Of a stretch of DNA of 64,000 bases, positions 1 through 9,619 are shown in pieces (positions within the stretch are counted from its first letter, which is position 1; the number at the start of each line of letters is the position of its first letter). Location of the stretch: assembly GCF_016808335.1 (NCBI RefSeq), contig NC_053146.1, forward strand, positions 39,366,470 to 39,430,469, in the 5' to 3' direction. Source of the DNA: Panicum virgatum (lineage: Eukaryota; Streptophyta; Magnoliopsida; Poales; Poaceae). The notes under the pieces are model-generated. The model was given only the letters and a program-made list of their open reading frames with translations. It was not told the origin of the DNA and did no database searches. A program made the position numbers and the translations under genes.

Positions 1-403
1 GGTACTTATTCTTGATAGTGACTTCGTTTAGTGCCCGGTAATCTACACACAACCTCATACTTCCATCCTTCTTCTTGACAAATAGGACTGGGGCTCCCCA
101 AGGCGACGAGCTTGGTCTGATGGAGTCAATTTGTTGTAGTTCTTCCAGCTGCTTCTTTAATTCCGCCAATTCAGAGGCTTCCATCCTATAGGGTCTCTTG
201 GCTATAGGAGAGGTTCCAGGGACAAGGTCGATGACAAACTCTATATCCCTGTCTGGTGGTAGTGGTGCATCTTGATTTTCTCTGCTGTCCTGGCTCACTC
301 CTTGTTCTTCCCGAGAAGGGTTCTGCCCGACAGGCTGTACTTCCACATCAGCGGCTGGAGGGTTCCGGTTGCGGGAGGCCCTCGTAACGCTTCGGGAGGC
401 CAT
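1..403 (-). CDS. Ty3/gypsy reverse transcriptase, N-terminal part (runs off left edge)
   Basis: This is an open minus-strand frame from an ATG at 403 to the window edge, 134 codons with no stop. After about 45 variable residues it reads into the conserved entry to a gypsy reverse transcriptase: [20 protein letters not shown], then a block ending in [17 protein letters not shown] and [20 protein letters not shown]. The catalytic YIDD lies beyond the edge. The ATG at 403 is the first after an in-frame stop near 449-451, so this domain may start its own reading frame. It belongs to the element whose LTR is at 2716-6407. The gene continues left, so whether it is intact cannot be judged. Confidence 0.88.
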   Translation of the reverse strand, partial: MASRSVTRASRNRNPPAADVEVQPVGQNPSREEQGVSQDSRENQDAPLPPDRDIEFVIDLVPGTSPIAKRPYRMEASELAELKKQLEELQQIDSIRPSSSPWGAPVLFVKKKDGSMRLCVDYRALNEVTIKNKY

Positions 404-753
404 CTGTAGTTTGCGTAGAGTTTTTGTGAGATTGGGATTAAGTGATGTTTAAGTTGTTTGATTCGAAATTTTGAAAAGGCAGAATCCACCTCCTGCCGAT
501 AAGCACACAACCAACAAGCACACAAACAAAGCAAACAACAGGCACACACAACTTTATTACTGCAAGGGAGGGTACAACACGGGCCAAGGCTAAAACGCGT
601 ACTACACGTTCGGGTACAGGTTCACTCTTCAGGGTACAACTTAAGCTAAAGGGGCTTGGGAGGGTGCAACACTAGGATGGCGTCGGGCATTCTACTCGCA
701 GGGTGAGCCTTCTTCTGTGGCGGAGTGTGCGAGTAGTCCTTGCTCGCCGTCCT
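404..753 (-). other. Spacer between gag-like and pol parts, with poly(A)-like signal
   Basis: No gene is seen here. On the minus strand there is an AATAAA at 558-553, directly followed by a TG/GT-rich run (about 550-485). This resembles a plant or animal 3' processing region and lies between the gag-like ORFs and the pol ATG at 403. A short open frame here (295-549) overlaps the pol frame and looks spurious. Confidence 0.4.
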
Positions 754-1552
754 CTAGGTTTCCATTTGCCAAGGATTGCGTAGCAGCTTCTCCTTCATCG
801 GCTCAGTAGACCTTTCAGGATTCACGGGTGGGGCTTGTGGGGTTATCACGAGTGGTCCCCATCCTATGACGGGTGTCCCGAGTAGAACTTGGTCTTCCTC
901 AATTGCCGGGACCGGGGTTCCACTTCTGGTCCATTCTTGCATACGCCAGTCTCGGGCTTGCCTGAGGCTCTCCTGAGCAACTACTTCACTGCTGACCGCG
1001 GCTGCGGCTCTTGCCTCGGCTTGGGCTGCTTGTACTTGTTGCAGTCTCACCGCGAGCTCTGCTTGCTCGGCTCGATGGGGTCTGCTCCCTCAGAATGTTG
1101 GCTTGCTCATCAAAGAGCTAATCCAAGGCGGCTAGGTAAGTAGCCACTTTGTACAGGGGATCTTCTTCATGGCGGCACCATTCCAGACTCCTCATTCGAG
1201 CTTCCCAAATTGGGGTTCTGATGGCCGGCGGAAAGAACCTCATTGGCGTGGGGGCTAGGTGTTCTTCGAAAATCCGGCACAGGTAACGGAGTGCATTTCT
1301 GATGGCTAAGGGATAGGTGTCTTAGTGCCTAAATCCTGTAGCGGTCACTCGCCACGGCTGGATGTCGGGGTAGCGATTACTCCTGGCGATGACCAGGATC
1401 ACCCTGCAGCGGAGGGTACCATGGTGCTCGTACTCTCTGTTGTAGTACCTTGGGTGTTCTGTAACGCCAAAGCTTTCCAGGGCGTTGATCAACAGGCTGG
1501 GGAAGCTAGGTGCAGCTTGGCAATTGCCCTGGGTCCATCCTTACTCAGCCAT
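754..1552 (-). pseudogene. Gag-like coiled-coil protein, diverged second copy (broken)
   Basis: The minus-strand reading from an ATG at 1552 parallels the neighbouring copy at 1703-2575: a start of the MAE-stop-GW type, then an EYEHHGTLRCRVI block, a DIQPWRVTATGFR block and a PTPMRFFPP block. It has in-frame stops near the start, after TATGFRH and after LAALD. The coiled-coil tail is open only in another frame (98 residues, 1050-754), so at least one frameshift is present. The tail is rich in Ala, Gln and Glu. It probably has the same structural role as gag in the element of which it is part. I do not recognise a named domain; the relation to the next copy is the main evidence. Confidence 0.6.
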
Positions 1553-1702
1553 CTGAAAACAAAGATAGGGTGAATGAACTTGCACAATTATTTGGGGTAC
1601 ACAAGGGAGTAGATGATATTTATTATTGCAACATGGTGGGATACAGACTTCATCGATACACGATTTTTAGGGCAAAGGTTCTATCTTGGGGTGCTACTCC
1701 TA

Positions 1703-2575
1703 TCATAGGGATTCTAAATCGATCCTAAGAGGGTGCTTCTTCAGTGTAAGATACTGATCCATCACGTCATCTTCGGTCTGATTACCTTTATCCCAATGGG
1801 TTTCTTCGGGTTCTTCTTCTTCGGTCTGAGTGCCTACAGCCCATTGGGCTTCTTCGGGTTCTTCTTCTTCTTCTTCCTCTATCCACCCACCTATTCCTCT
1901 GCGAGCCTCGTACTCTTGCATTCGGGCTTGGAGAGTGGCTAGGGAATTCTCGGCGCGTGCGGCTCTTGTCCGTTGTTCTTCCAGTTCTACCTCACATTCT
2001 TGCATCTGGGCTTGGAGGGCGGCTAGGGAATACTCGGTGCGTGCGGCTCTTGTCCGTTGTTCATCCAGCTCTTGGGTTACCTTTTCTGCTCTGTGGACTT
2101 GTTGCTTCAGTTGTGCCGCTTGTTCATGGTAGAGCTCATCCAGGCCGATGAGATAGATGGATAGGTGGGAGACCGTATCTTCCAGGTCTTCTTCTTCTCT
2201 TCCGAGTCCTCTCATCCGGGCAATCCATGTGCGTCCTCTTCCTTCAGTAGGCGGGAAAAATCCCATAGGAGTCTGCTGAAGATGGTGCTTATAGATCACA
2301 CGCAGACGTCGGAGAGCTTTACGGGCAGCTTTCCGGTAGGTGTCAGGGAAGCGAAAACCAGTGGTGGAGATGAACCAGGGATCCACATCAAGGTAGCGGG
2401 TGCTCTTTCCCACGAAAATCATTACGTCGCACCGAAGAGTGCCCCTGGAGTCGTACTCCCGGTAGACGTACTATGGTGGGTCCACCACTCCAATGCGTTC
2501 TAGGCTGAGTATCAATAACTTAGGAAGGCTGGGCTCTGCGTGACAGGTTCCGCCAATCCATCCATTGTCAGCCAT
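1703..2575 (-). pseudogene. Gag-like coiled-coil protein of a grass gypsy-like element (one internal stop)
   Basis: The minus-strand frame starts at ATG 2575 (MADNGWIGGTCHAEP), meets a TAG where a residue is expected after VVDPP, and continues in frame for 239 codons from 2422 to 1703. The first half is globular (VDPWFISTTGFRFPDTYRKA, then a basic LRRLRV segment). Residues of the second half form a heptad-like coiled coil with two similar blocks, each with EEQRTRAAR and AALQAQMQE-type text. It ends with a strongly acidic glutamate tract. The position just inside the primer binding site fits a gag role. The family appears to be a repeated grass retroelement ORF, but I cannot name a domain. One nonsense codon makes this copy probably inactive. 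Confidence 0.65.
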
Positions 2576-2695
2576 CTGGAATAGGCAAGAACCAGTGGTG
2601 AGTGTTTGTGTGAAAAGAAGGATTAAGGAGAAAATGCCCTAGTGTGAAAGGGCCAGAAAAACGGTTTCGCTCCTAGGGTCATGTCCTACGGCCAA

Positions 2696-2713
2696 CCTAC
2701 GGCTCTGATACCA
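2696..2713 (-). promoter_or_regulatory. Primer binding site, tRNA-iMet type
   Basis: The minus strand reads TGGTATCAGAGCCGTAGG two bases inside the LTR end. TGGTATCAGAGC is the usual plant retrotransposon primer binding site complementary to the 3' end of initiator methionine tRNA. It fixes the element's orientation (minus) and the inner LTR boundary. Confidence 0.9.
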
Positions 2714-2715
2714 CC

Positions 2716-5700
2716 TGAAGCGTCCCCTCATAAGAGAAGACTTAAATGTGATACAAACATCAATCCCAGGAGGCTGATGACACATTTATTACATCAGATG
2801 GTTACCGTACAACTCTACCCGGTAGTGAGCAGAGAAGCGCCACTATCGCGAGGATTACAACCCACACCCACACAACGATATTAAATATAAAAAGAAGGTC
2901 ATCAGAGTCTTACGCCATGCGGTAACTCCTGCGGGTGACCCTAATCCACAGGCAAGGCTGGGTGTAGGACGGTACCCTACTCAACATCTTCTGGAACGAA
3001 GACGGGGCCTTCCTCTGTAAAATTAAGAATGGGGTGAGTACAAATGTACTCAGCAAGTCCAATCACACCCACGGAGGGGGTAAAAATAGAATATAATGCA
3101 CAGGATAAATCAAGGATAAGGCCAAGGTTTAATTTGCGGAAAGCTGATTCTTTTGCAAGGGTCCATTTGAAAGAAAACATTTCCAAAACCAGTTTTCTTG
3201 TACCGAGTAACATGAAGGGTTGATTCACACAGGATCCAAGTTTTAGACTGCTACCGGACTCCTCATCCGCCGTAGCACACGGCACAACTGCCGGACACAT
3301 TTCCAAAACAACTCACGCCAACCCATCCCACAATAAACACTAGTTATGTGACCACACCGTAACTCGCCCAGTACCGTGGGCACGGCTATTCGAATAGATT
3401 CTTAACTCTGCAGAGGTGTGCAACTTTACCCACAAGCGGGGTACCGCAACACGAACACCTTAGTGTCGGTGCAGATCCCAACAAAGCCATTACCCACCTT
3501 AGCTAGACCTGACTAGCCATCACGGGATGCACCAAGGGGTCATTGACCTGTCTCAAAGGTTTTAACCGGGGCATAAGTTACACAGAGCTAATCCCTTCTC
3601 CTTGATTACCCGTTGCTCTCAGCTCTCCTGATGGCTATCAGACTAACTAGTGGGATTTATGCTAAGCCGTTGCCCATACAACGGTCGAGTGGTTTGCATG
3701 ATAGTGGAGTTAGGTGAGATGACACACCAACTCGGTCCTTAGTTGTAACAAGATGGATATCTCCCTTCCTTGCCCTGGCACACAGGCACGAGCACACCAA
3801 ACGGCAAATCACACAGAAATGTCATCCATCCCATCTAAACTCATCTTTCAAAATTCCACATTTATCCCTTCCCACACACACGCACACATTTCCTTTATAA
3901 AACAAGTTGTATAAGGTCCTAAGCGTTCTAGCAGTGATTAACGTCCAAGGAAAATCAGACATTAATCTAGGTGGTCAAGGAATGGTTATAACAAATCAAG
4001 GGGTGGCTATCCAACCGTGTTTTCAGTAAGCAAAACATATGCAATTTTGTAAAACAGGCCAATAGGTTGTGTTTATAAATACTATGACAAAACATGCATC
4101 AAAGGGTGGGATTGAACTTGCCGTCTTCAAAGCCTTCGGGGAGGTCCTGATCGAAGCACTGTCCTTCGGGTTCGGGGTCACGGAACTGGTCCTCGTTCGC
4201 CTGCTCACAGTACTGCTCATCGATGGGTTCTCCCTCGTTCACACCGTGATCTACGACGCATACAAACATGCACACAATCAAGAAACAGAAATAAAAGTTT
4301 TATCGTTGAGCTCGAATCGGAAATAATTAAGATATGGAGATAGAAGTAATATTTTTGGGCGGTTTCTTAATGGCATGGCCAAAACTATGCTAGGAAGGGC
4401 GTGTTAAAGTTTCAAGTCGATCGGGGGTTGTTTGGCGCATAAAATGATAAGTTAATGGGTGTTTAGGGCCTAAACGAGGGGCCAGGGACTTGTTTGTAAT
4501 TAGTAAAAGGGCCTGATTAGAATTCCTAGAGATGTTTGGGTCATTTTGGAAAAGAGTAAGGTTTTATTTATAAATGTGTTTATATGGTGGAGGGTTTATT
4601 TGGGAATATGATCAAAGGGAAGGTTTAACTTGTAAAAGGGCCAAAGGTGGAGAGGCTCTTTATAGAATAGAGGAAAGGGGAAGGGGTTTTTGGCAAAGTT
4701 GCCATCCTCTTCCTCCTCCCTTCACGGGAAACAGAGGAGGGAGGCGCAAGGCGCCGACGGCCTTGGGCCGGCGGCCCAGGGGGCTTGCGGCGGCCGGAAA
4801 CAAGGGGAAAAGGAGGAGGGCTCCACGGGGAGTTGATACCCCTCCTTGATTTGAGGGATGGCGATCCGTAAAGGCAGCTCCACGGTGGCGGGCGGCGGGC
4901 GGCCCTGAACGGTGCTGCAGCGGCGCTGCAGGGCACAACGGCGGCCCGGACCTGGAGGAAAAGGGAGGACGGGACCTCGGGGTTCTAATGCCTACCTTGG
5001 CTCGGGCTGGGGCGCAGCGAGGAAGGGGGCTACGCGGGAGCTGGCGGAGGTGAGCAGAGCAGCTGGCGGCGGCGGCGCTGGAAGCTTTGGGGAGGAGCTA
5101 GGGGCGGCGGTGGAGCTGGTGGGGGGCAAAGGGTGACCCGGCGGGGCCTCTTTATAGCCCGAGTAAGACGGTGAGGAGGGGTGCGAGGCGGTGGTGGGTC
5201 GGTGCCGGACGACGAGCATCGTGGGGTGCCATTAATGGCGCTCCGGCCGCTTGCTCGTGTCGTGGCGCGGCGGTGCGGGCGGCGAGGCGGCGCTGGGTGA
5301 TGGGACGTCTCGGGCAGGCGGTGGCGTGGTCGAGCGGCGTGGCGCGCGGCGCACGTGGGTGCAGTGCGACGGCGCTGTGCGACCGGCGGTGATGGTGGGC
5401 GCTGTGCGCGCTCTGCGCTCGCGAGCAGCGCTGGCAGTGGCGAGCGGCACGGCGGTGATGGCGGCCACGCGGAGCGCGTGGGCGTGCGCGCGCGGGGCAG
5501 GCTCGGGGCGTGCGGGGGGCGAGCGGGTGCGGCATGCGCGGCTCGAGCGCGAGCAGAGGGAGGCCGCAGCGTCGCGGCGTTTGCGTGCACGCGAGCGGAG
5601 GGGCTGTGGCGGTGCGCGGCGCGTGTCTGTGTGCGCGGACCGCGCGTGTCTGTGTTGCGGCTCGGCGCGCCGAGCGCCGCGTGCGCATGCGGGGGCGCTC

Positions 5701-6407
5701 GCGGGGTGCAGGCGCGTACCGTGCGCGGGGAGTCAAGCGGCGGCGAGCTGTTGCGGCCACGCGCGGGAGGGCGAGGTCGGGACTGAGTCGTGCGCGTGTG
5801 GAGGAGGAAGGCGGCCGGTGGCGGGCGGAGCGGCGCTCGGGGAGGTGCGCGGCAGGGAAGAGAGGCGCGCGTGGGGGGGAAGCGGAAGAGGGGAGGGAGA
5901 AGAGAGAGAAGGAAGAAGAGAAAAGAAAAGAAAAGGAATAAGAAATGGAGAAAGAGAAAAAGAGAAAGAGTGAGAGGGAAAAAGAGAGAAAGAAAATAGA
6001 AAAGGAAAAAGGAAAGAAAAAAAATGGGGAAAAAAAGGGGAGAGCGAGAGCGAGAGCGGGTGCGCGCCGGCGGCGATTGCGGGGTGCGCGGGCCAGGGGA
6101 GGCAGCGGCGCGTGCGGCCGGCGATAATCGCAGTCGGCGGTCGCGCGTGTGCGACAGGCCGCCGAGTGGCACGGGATGGGACGACGGCAAGGAAAGAGAG
6201 AGAGCGAGGTACGGTCGGTGAAAAAGAAATGATGGAAACGACGAATGGGATCGGGTGTTGGAAATCGGGTGTTCGGGACAGAGAAAAGATTCCAGGAATT
6301 AGGGTTCAGGGTTTTAGGAGGATTTTGAGCTCAACGATGAAAAGAATTTTAAAAATATATTTTTAGCGTGTGATTTATTTTGGTGGATTTTTTTTCGGGA
6401 TGTCACA
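2716..6407 (-). mobile_element. 5' LTR of a large minus-strand gypsy-like element (about 3.7 kb)
   Basis: On the minus strand the LTR begins TGTGACATCCC at 6407 and ends CTTCA at 2716, immediately before the primer binding site, giving the TG...CA ends expected. It contains a GC-rich core (about 4700-5800), a long purine tract (about 5880-6060, GAGA/GAAA type on the plus strand) and AT-rich ends. The other LTR and the target-site duplication are outside the window. Several long open frames cross the GC-rich core on both strands (for example 5030-6190), but they are Pro/Arg/Ala/His or Arg/Gly composition artefacts, not genes. Confidence 0.82.
5150..5156 (-). promoter_or_regulatory. Candidate LTR TATA box
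   Basis: The minus strand reads GGCTATAAAGAGG in the otherwise GC-rich LTR, a good TATA box. A second TATAAAG lies near 4665. Either could mark the start of transcription in the LTR. No experimental support is available. Confidence 0.4.
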
Positions 6408-7870
6408 TAGCTACTAGTATATATATAACCTACAAAATCCTTTTAAGTTCTAACACATTTCTTAATTATGCAACACACAACAAGTAGTGTTGCACTGAAC
6501 TGGATCACATTGTATCATCTTTAATTAACAAGAAGAGGGTCTAGGATCCATTATCTATCCGCGTGTTCGGATGGGCTTAACCGGCTGGTTGAAGCTCCTA
6601 CTGGAGCGCTAGCCAAACCAGCACCACGAAGCGCCAGACAAACCAATCCAGCTCAGCCTCAGCCTCCCCCCCCCCCCCCCCCCCCCCCCCCCCAAACAGG
6701 GCGAACAACTGTTGATTCCGACAGAAACTGAAAAAAATTAAGAAGAACATGCATGGATCATCAGCCCAGGGCCGGCCTTGTGCAAAGGGACATCTATCAG
6801 CAACCAACTTCAATTTAATACGACCACCCTCTGCCGTTTTGTTCCAGGAAACTAAAGATGGCCCTGTCCTTCGCGGGCTCACCTTCTGAACATCTGAATT
6901 TGTTGCAGGGGACACGGAACTGATGAATGACGAGGAAACTCCGCGGTGTAAATCATAGAAAATAAAGGGCAAAACCTCACCGAATTTCCATACCAGCACT
7001 CAAACAGTAGCAGCCAGTAGCTTTCAGTGTGTGAACGTAGAGTGAAAAAAGAGTGGCTCCAGGTCTTGCACTAAGAACACTCTGCTGCTATAGAGAATGA
7101 AACAAATCTGTAAAAAAAGTGTGGTGGGGTGCAGCGAGTAGCAACAAGGGCACATCCCCAAACGCTAAAAGTACGCGGGAAAGCGATGTGTTTGGAATTT
7201 ATGCGCCCGAGTGTGCTGTTTATTCCCGATCTGAATGAACTAGACGAACATCGCAGGCTCACAAGCCTTTTAACCGTGCATGTATCAAGCTTTTTTTTTC
7301 TTTACTTTTTGAGGATCGAACTCATGGATAGCCTCAAGCAAAACCTATGACATCATCGGCTCCACATAACGTGTGTTGTGTCATACCTTTGCACATATTC
7401 TTCTAGGGTTTGTGGGACTGAATTTCAAGGCCATAGGAAAACTATAACCTTGATGAGACCTCCAGAGTTCAGACCTTCAGGTCTTGCACTGATGCCACTC
7501 TTTTTTCACTCTATCTGAACGCAGAGTGAAAAAAGAGTAGCTCCAGCCTCCAGGTCTTGCACTGAGAACACCAGGTTGAGTGCACAAATTTACTAGGCGC
7601 GCATTTGTAGAGCGAGTTCTTTTTTAAAAGAGAGAGAGAGAGAGAGAAGTGGGTTCTTAATAAGTAGGATCCTTTCTGATACTACTTCATAACTAACTTG
7701 ATAACCGTGATGTTGAACACACTGGCCATCTATTTCTGTTTCTACACAAGAATCCGTAGAGAACTCTGGTCCAAACCATGAACCGAAACGTCCAAGAAAG
7801 GTCTCTTGTCCCGTCTTCGCCGTATGCTTGTGCTTGTACTACTACGTGGGTGTATATGCCACTGCCATGG
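6408..7870. other. Intergenic DNA upstream of first WRKY gene
   Basis: No gene is seen. It holds a run of 28 C (6666-6693), a (GA)n tract near 7629-7648, and a motif centred on GAGTGAAAAAAGAGT present at about 7039 and again at about 7525 with nearby shared text (GGTCTTGCACT and AGAACAC), so an approximately 50 bp segment is repeated. The part 6885-7200 is the first copy of the upstream block found again near 15.26 and 28.8 kb. Confidence 0.6.
6885..7200 (+). repeat. WRKY-upstream duplication block U, copy 1
   Basis: The block starts with a GAACATCTGAATTTGTTGCA segment, passes a GTGAAAAAAGAGTGGCT segment and ends with GGGAAAGCGATGTGTTTGGAA. The same segments occur in the same order at 28690-28980 upstream of the second WRKY gene, and the second half recurs at 15262-15400. 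It lies about 1.0-1.3 kb upstream of the WRKY start codon. Confidence 0.7.
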
Positions 7871-7921
7871 ATACGTGTTCCGAGTTCCGACATGGCATCA
7901 TACGCCGTGCCCAATCAGGCC
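7871..7921 (+). promoter_or_regulatory. Promoter module conserved between the two WRKY paralogues
   Basis: Three exact blocks occur in the same order upstream of both WRKY genes: ATACGTGTTCCG (7871-7882), GACATGGCAT (7889-7898) and GCCCAATCAGGCC (7909-7921). The first has an ACGT core, as bound by bZIP factors. The last contains a CCAAT box. They sit 295-345 bases upstream of the start codon. Retention in diverged flanking DNA suggests function, but recent duplication also contributes. Confidence 0.55.
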
Positions 7922-8031
7922 AATCTCACCGGTCGAATTCTTGCTCCATCCATCCATCGATCGCCACCGCCGTCTCCTTCCGATCCCCTTTACTTTCACC
8001 AACGCGCTTCGCTCCTCTAGTTTCCTCCCGT

Positions 8032-8038
8032 TATAAAA
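8032..8038 (+). promoter_or_regulatory. TATA box of first WRKY gene
   Basis: CGTTATAAAAGGGG lies 178 bases upstream of the ATG at 8216. This is a consensus TATAAAA followed by a GA-rich leader (about 8140-8170). It is the only good TATA box in the 300 bases before the gene. Confidence 0.65.
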
Positions 8039-8215
8039 GGGGCCACACTCCCTCACCACCTCACCACCTGCCTCTTCCCCGACGCATTCCTGCCTCCAGT
8101 TCTGCAGCACCGTACCAGCTCCTGGCCTAACAAAGTTATTAGCTCGAGAGAAAGAGGGAGAGAGAGGAAGTTTCCTTCGGCGAGCGAGGAAGAGCACGCA
8201 GCAGCGGGGAGAGCG

Positions 8216-9619
8216 ATGGAGAGCGTCGTCGTCGACGGCAATGGAGGCTGCGGCGGGCGGGTGGTGGTGGAGCTGAGCCACATCAAGGACCTGGTGAGGC
8301 AGCTGGAGGGCCACCTGGGCGGCTCGCAGACGCAGGAGCGGTGCAGGCTCCTGGCCTCGCAGATCTCCTCCCTCACCGAGCGCTCCATCGGCGTCATCAC
8401 CTCCTACTGCAGCCTCGACGGCGGCGGCCGGAAGCGGCCGGCGGCGGATGCGGCGGCGCGCAGCCCGCTCAGCGACGCCTCCGACGCGCCCACCAAGAAG
8501 AGGTGAGCAAGCTGATGAACCATATGCGATTTTTTTTTTGGAGAAATCTCTTTATTAGCTTGTTTGCTGAGTTGCCGAGTGGTTTATCTGCAGGAGGAGG
8601 ACGGAGAAGGTGAAGCATCAGGTGCGGGTGAGCTCGGCCGCCGGCGGCGACGTCCCGGCCGACGACGGCCACAGCTGGAGGAAGTACGGCCAGAAGGAGA
8701 TCCTCGGAGCCAAGAACCCAAGGTTGGTGCTTTTTTTTTCTTCTTATCTTTTCGGAAGCCGATCTGCACGTGTGAGTTTTTTCGCAAGTGGAATCGAAAT
8801 CATTAGCTTCTACTTTTTTTTTTGTCCCTCTCTTTTTTGGGGTTTGGATGTTGTGGATTGTCCTCTGGGTGGGTGAAAGTTGCAGCCTCTGCTCTGCTCC
8901 CAAATACTTGGCCTCCACTTGTCCCATGAGAACAGTGAAAGTGATTTGTGCTAATTTTGTTCTGATGAATTCACAAACAAATAAATTTCTCTTCTTTGTT
9001 TTTTCCCTGACATGATTCACAACCAGAGCTTCATCATTACCACCAGAATCTCATGGCCTGACATGAATCGTGCAAACTCTGCAGGGGCTACTACCGCTGC
9101 ACGCACCGCCACACCCAGGGGTGCGCGGCGACGAAGCAGGTGCAGCGCGCCGACGAGGACCCGGCGCTCTTCGACGTCGTCTACATCGGCGCGCACACCT
9201 GCGTCCAGAGCGGGGCGGCGGCGGCGGCCGTCGCCGCCGCGCAGGCGCCGGAGCAGGGCGCCCACACCCTCCTGCAGAGCCTGAGCGCCAGCCTGACGGT
9301 GAAGACCGAGGGGCTGGCCGCGGCGCCGGAGGAGGCTCCGCAGGGCTGGGCCGCCACCGCGCCCTGCTGCCCCTCCCCGACGGCGCCGAGCGGGAGGTGC
9401 CCGGCGCCGGAGCGCAGCCCGTTCTCCGCGCCGTCGACGTCCGAGAACTGGGGCGCGTCGCCGGCGACCTCGGACTCCAACCAGCACGCCGCCTGCTTCC
9501 CGCCGTTCGAGCTCGTCGCCGGCGACGTGCAGTTCGAGTTCGGCGAAGTAGTGTCCGCGCTCGTCGGCGTTCCCGGCGAGTTCCCCGACGACTTCGACAT
9601 CTCGAGCTTCTTCGCGTGA
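8216..9619 (+). CDS. Group III WRKY transcription factor (first copy), 316 aa
   Basis: Three exons: 8216-8502, 8594-8722 and 9085-9619, all with GT...AG introns in phase 2, giving 317 codons including the stop. The product is a nuclear DNA-binding regulator expected to bind W-box (TTGAC) sites. Residues about 19-60 form a helical region beginning SHIKDLVRQLEGHL. A basic stretch KKRRR spans the first splice junction and could be a nuclear signal. The WRKYGQK heptapeptide is in exon 2. The zinc finger in exon 3 is C-X7-C-X23-H-T-C, which defines group III. The second intron splits the domain just after the PR codon, the usual R-type position. The C-terminal part is Ala/Pro-rich with SPFSAPSTSENWG and an acidic DDFDISSFF end, perhaps an activation region. 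It is intact, and group III members often act in defence or senescence (family knowledge, not shown here). Confidence 0.93.

Noticed and set aside
5030..6190. 386-codon minus-strand open frame and many overlapping frames in 4570-6370
   Set aside because: They lie within the GC-rich and purine-rich LTR, are open in almost every frame, and translate to Arg/Pro/Ala/His or Lys/Glu-type low complexity without a domain.
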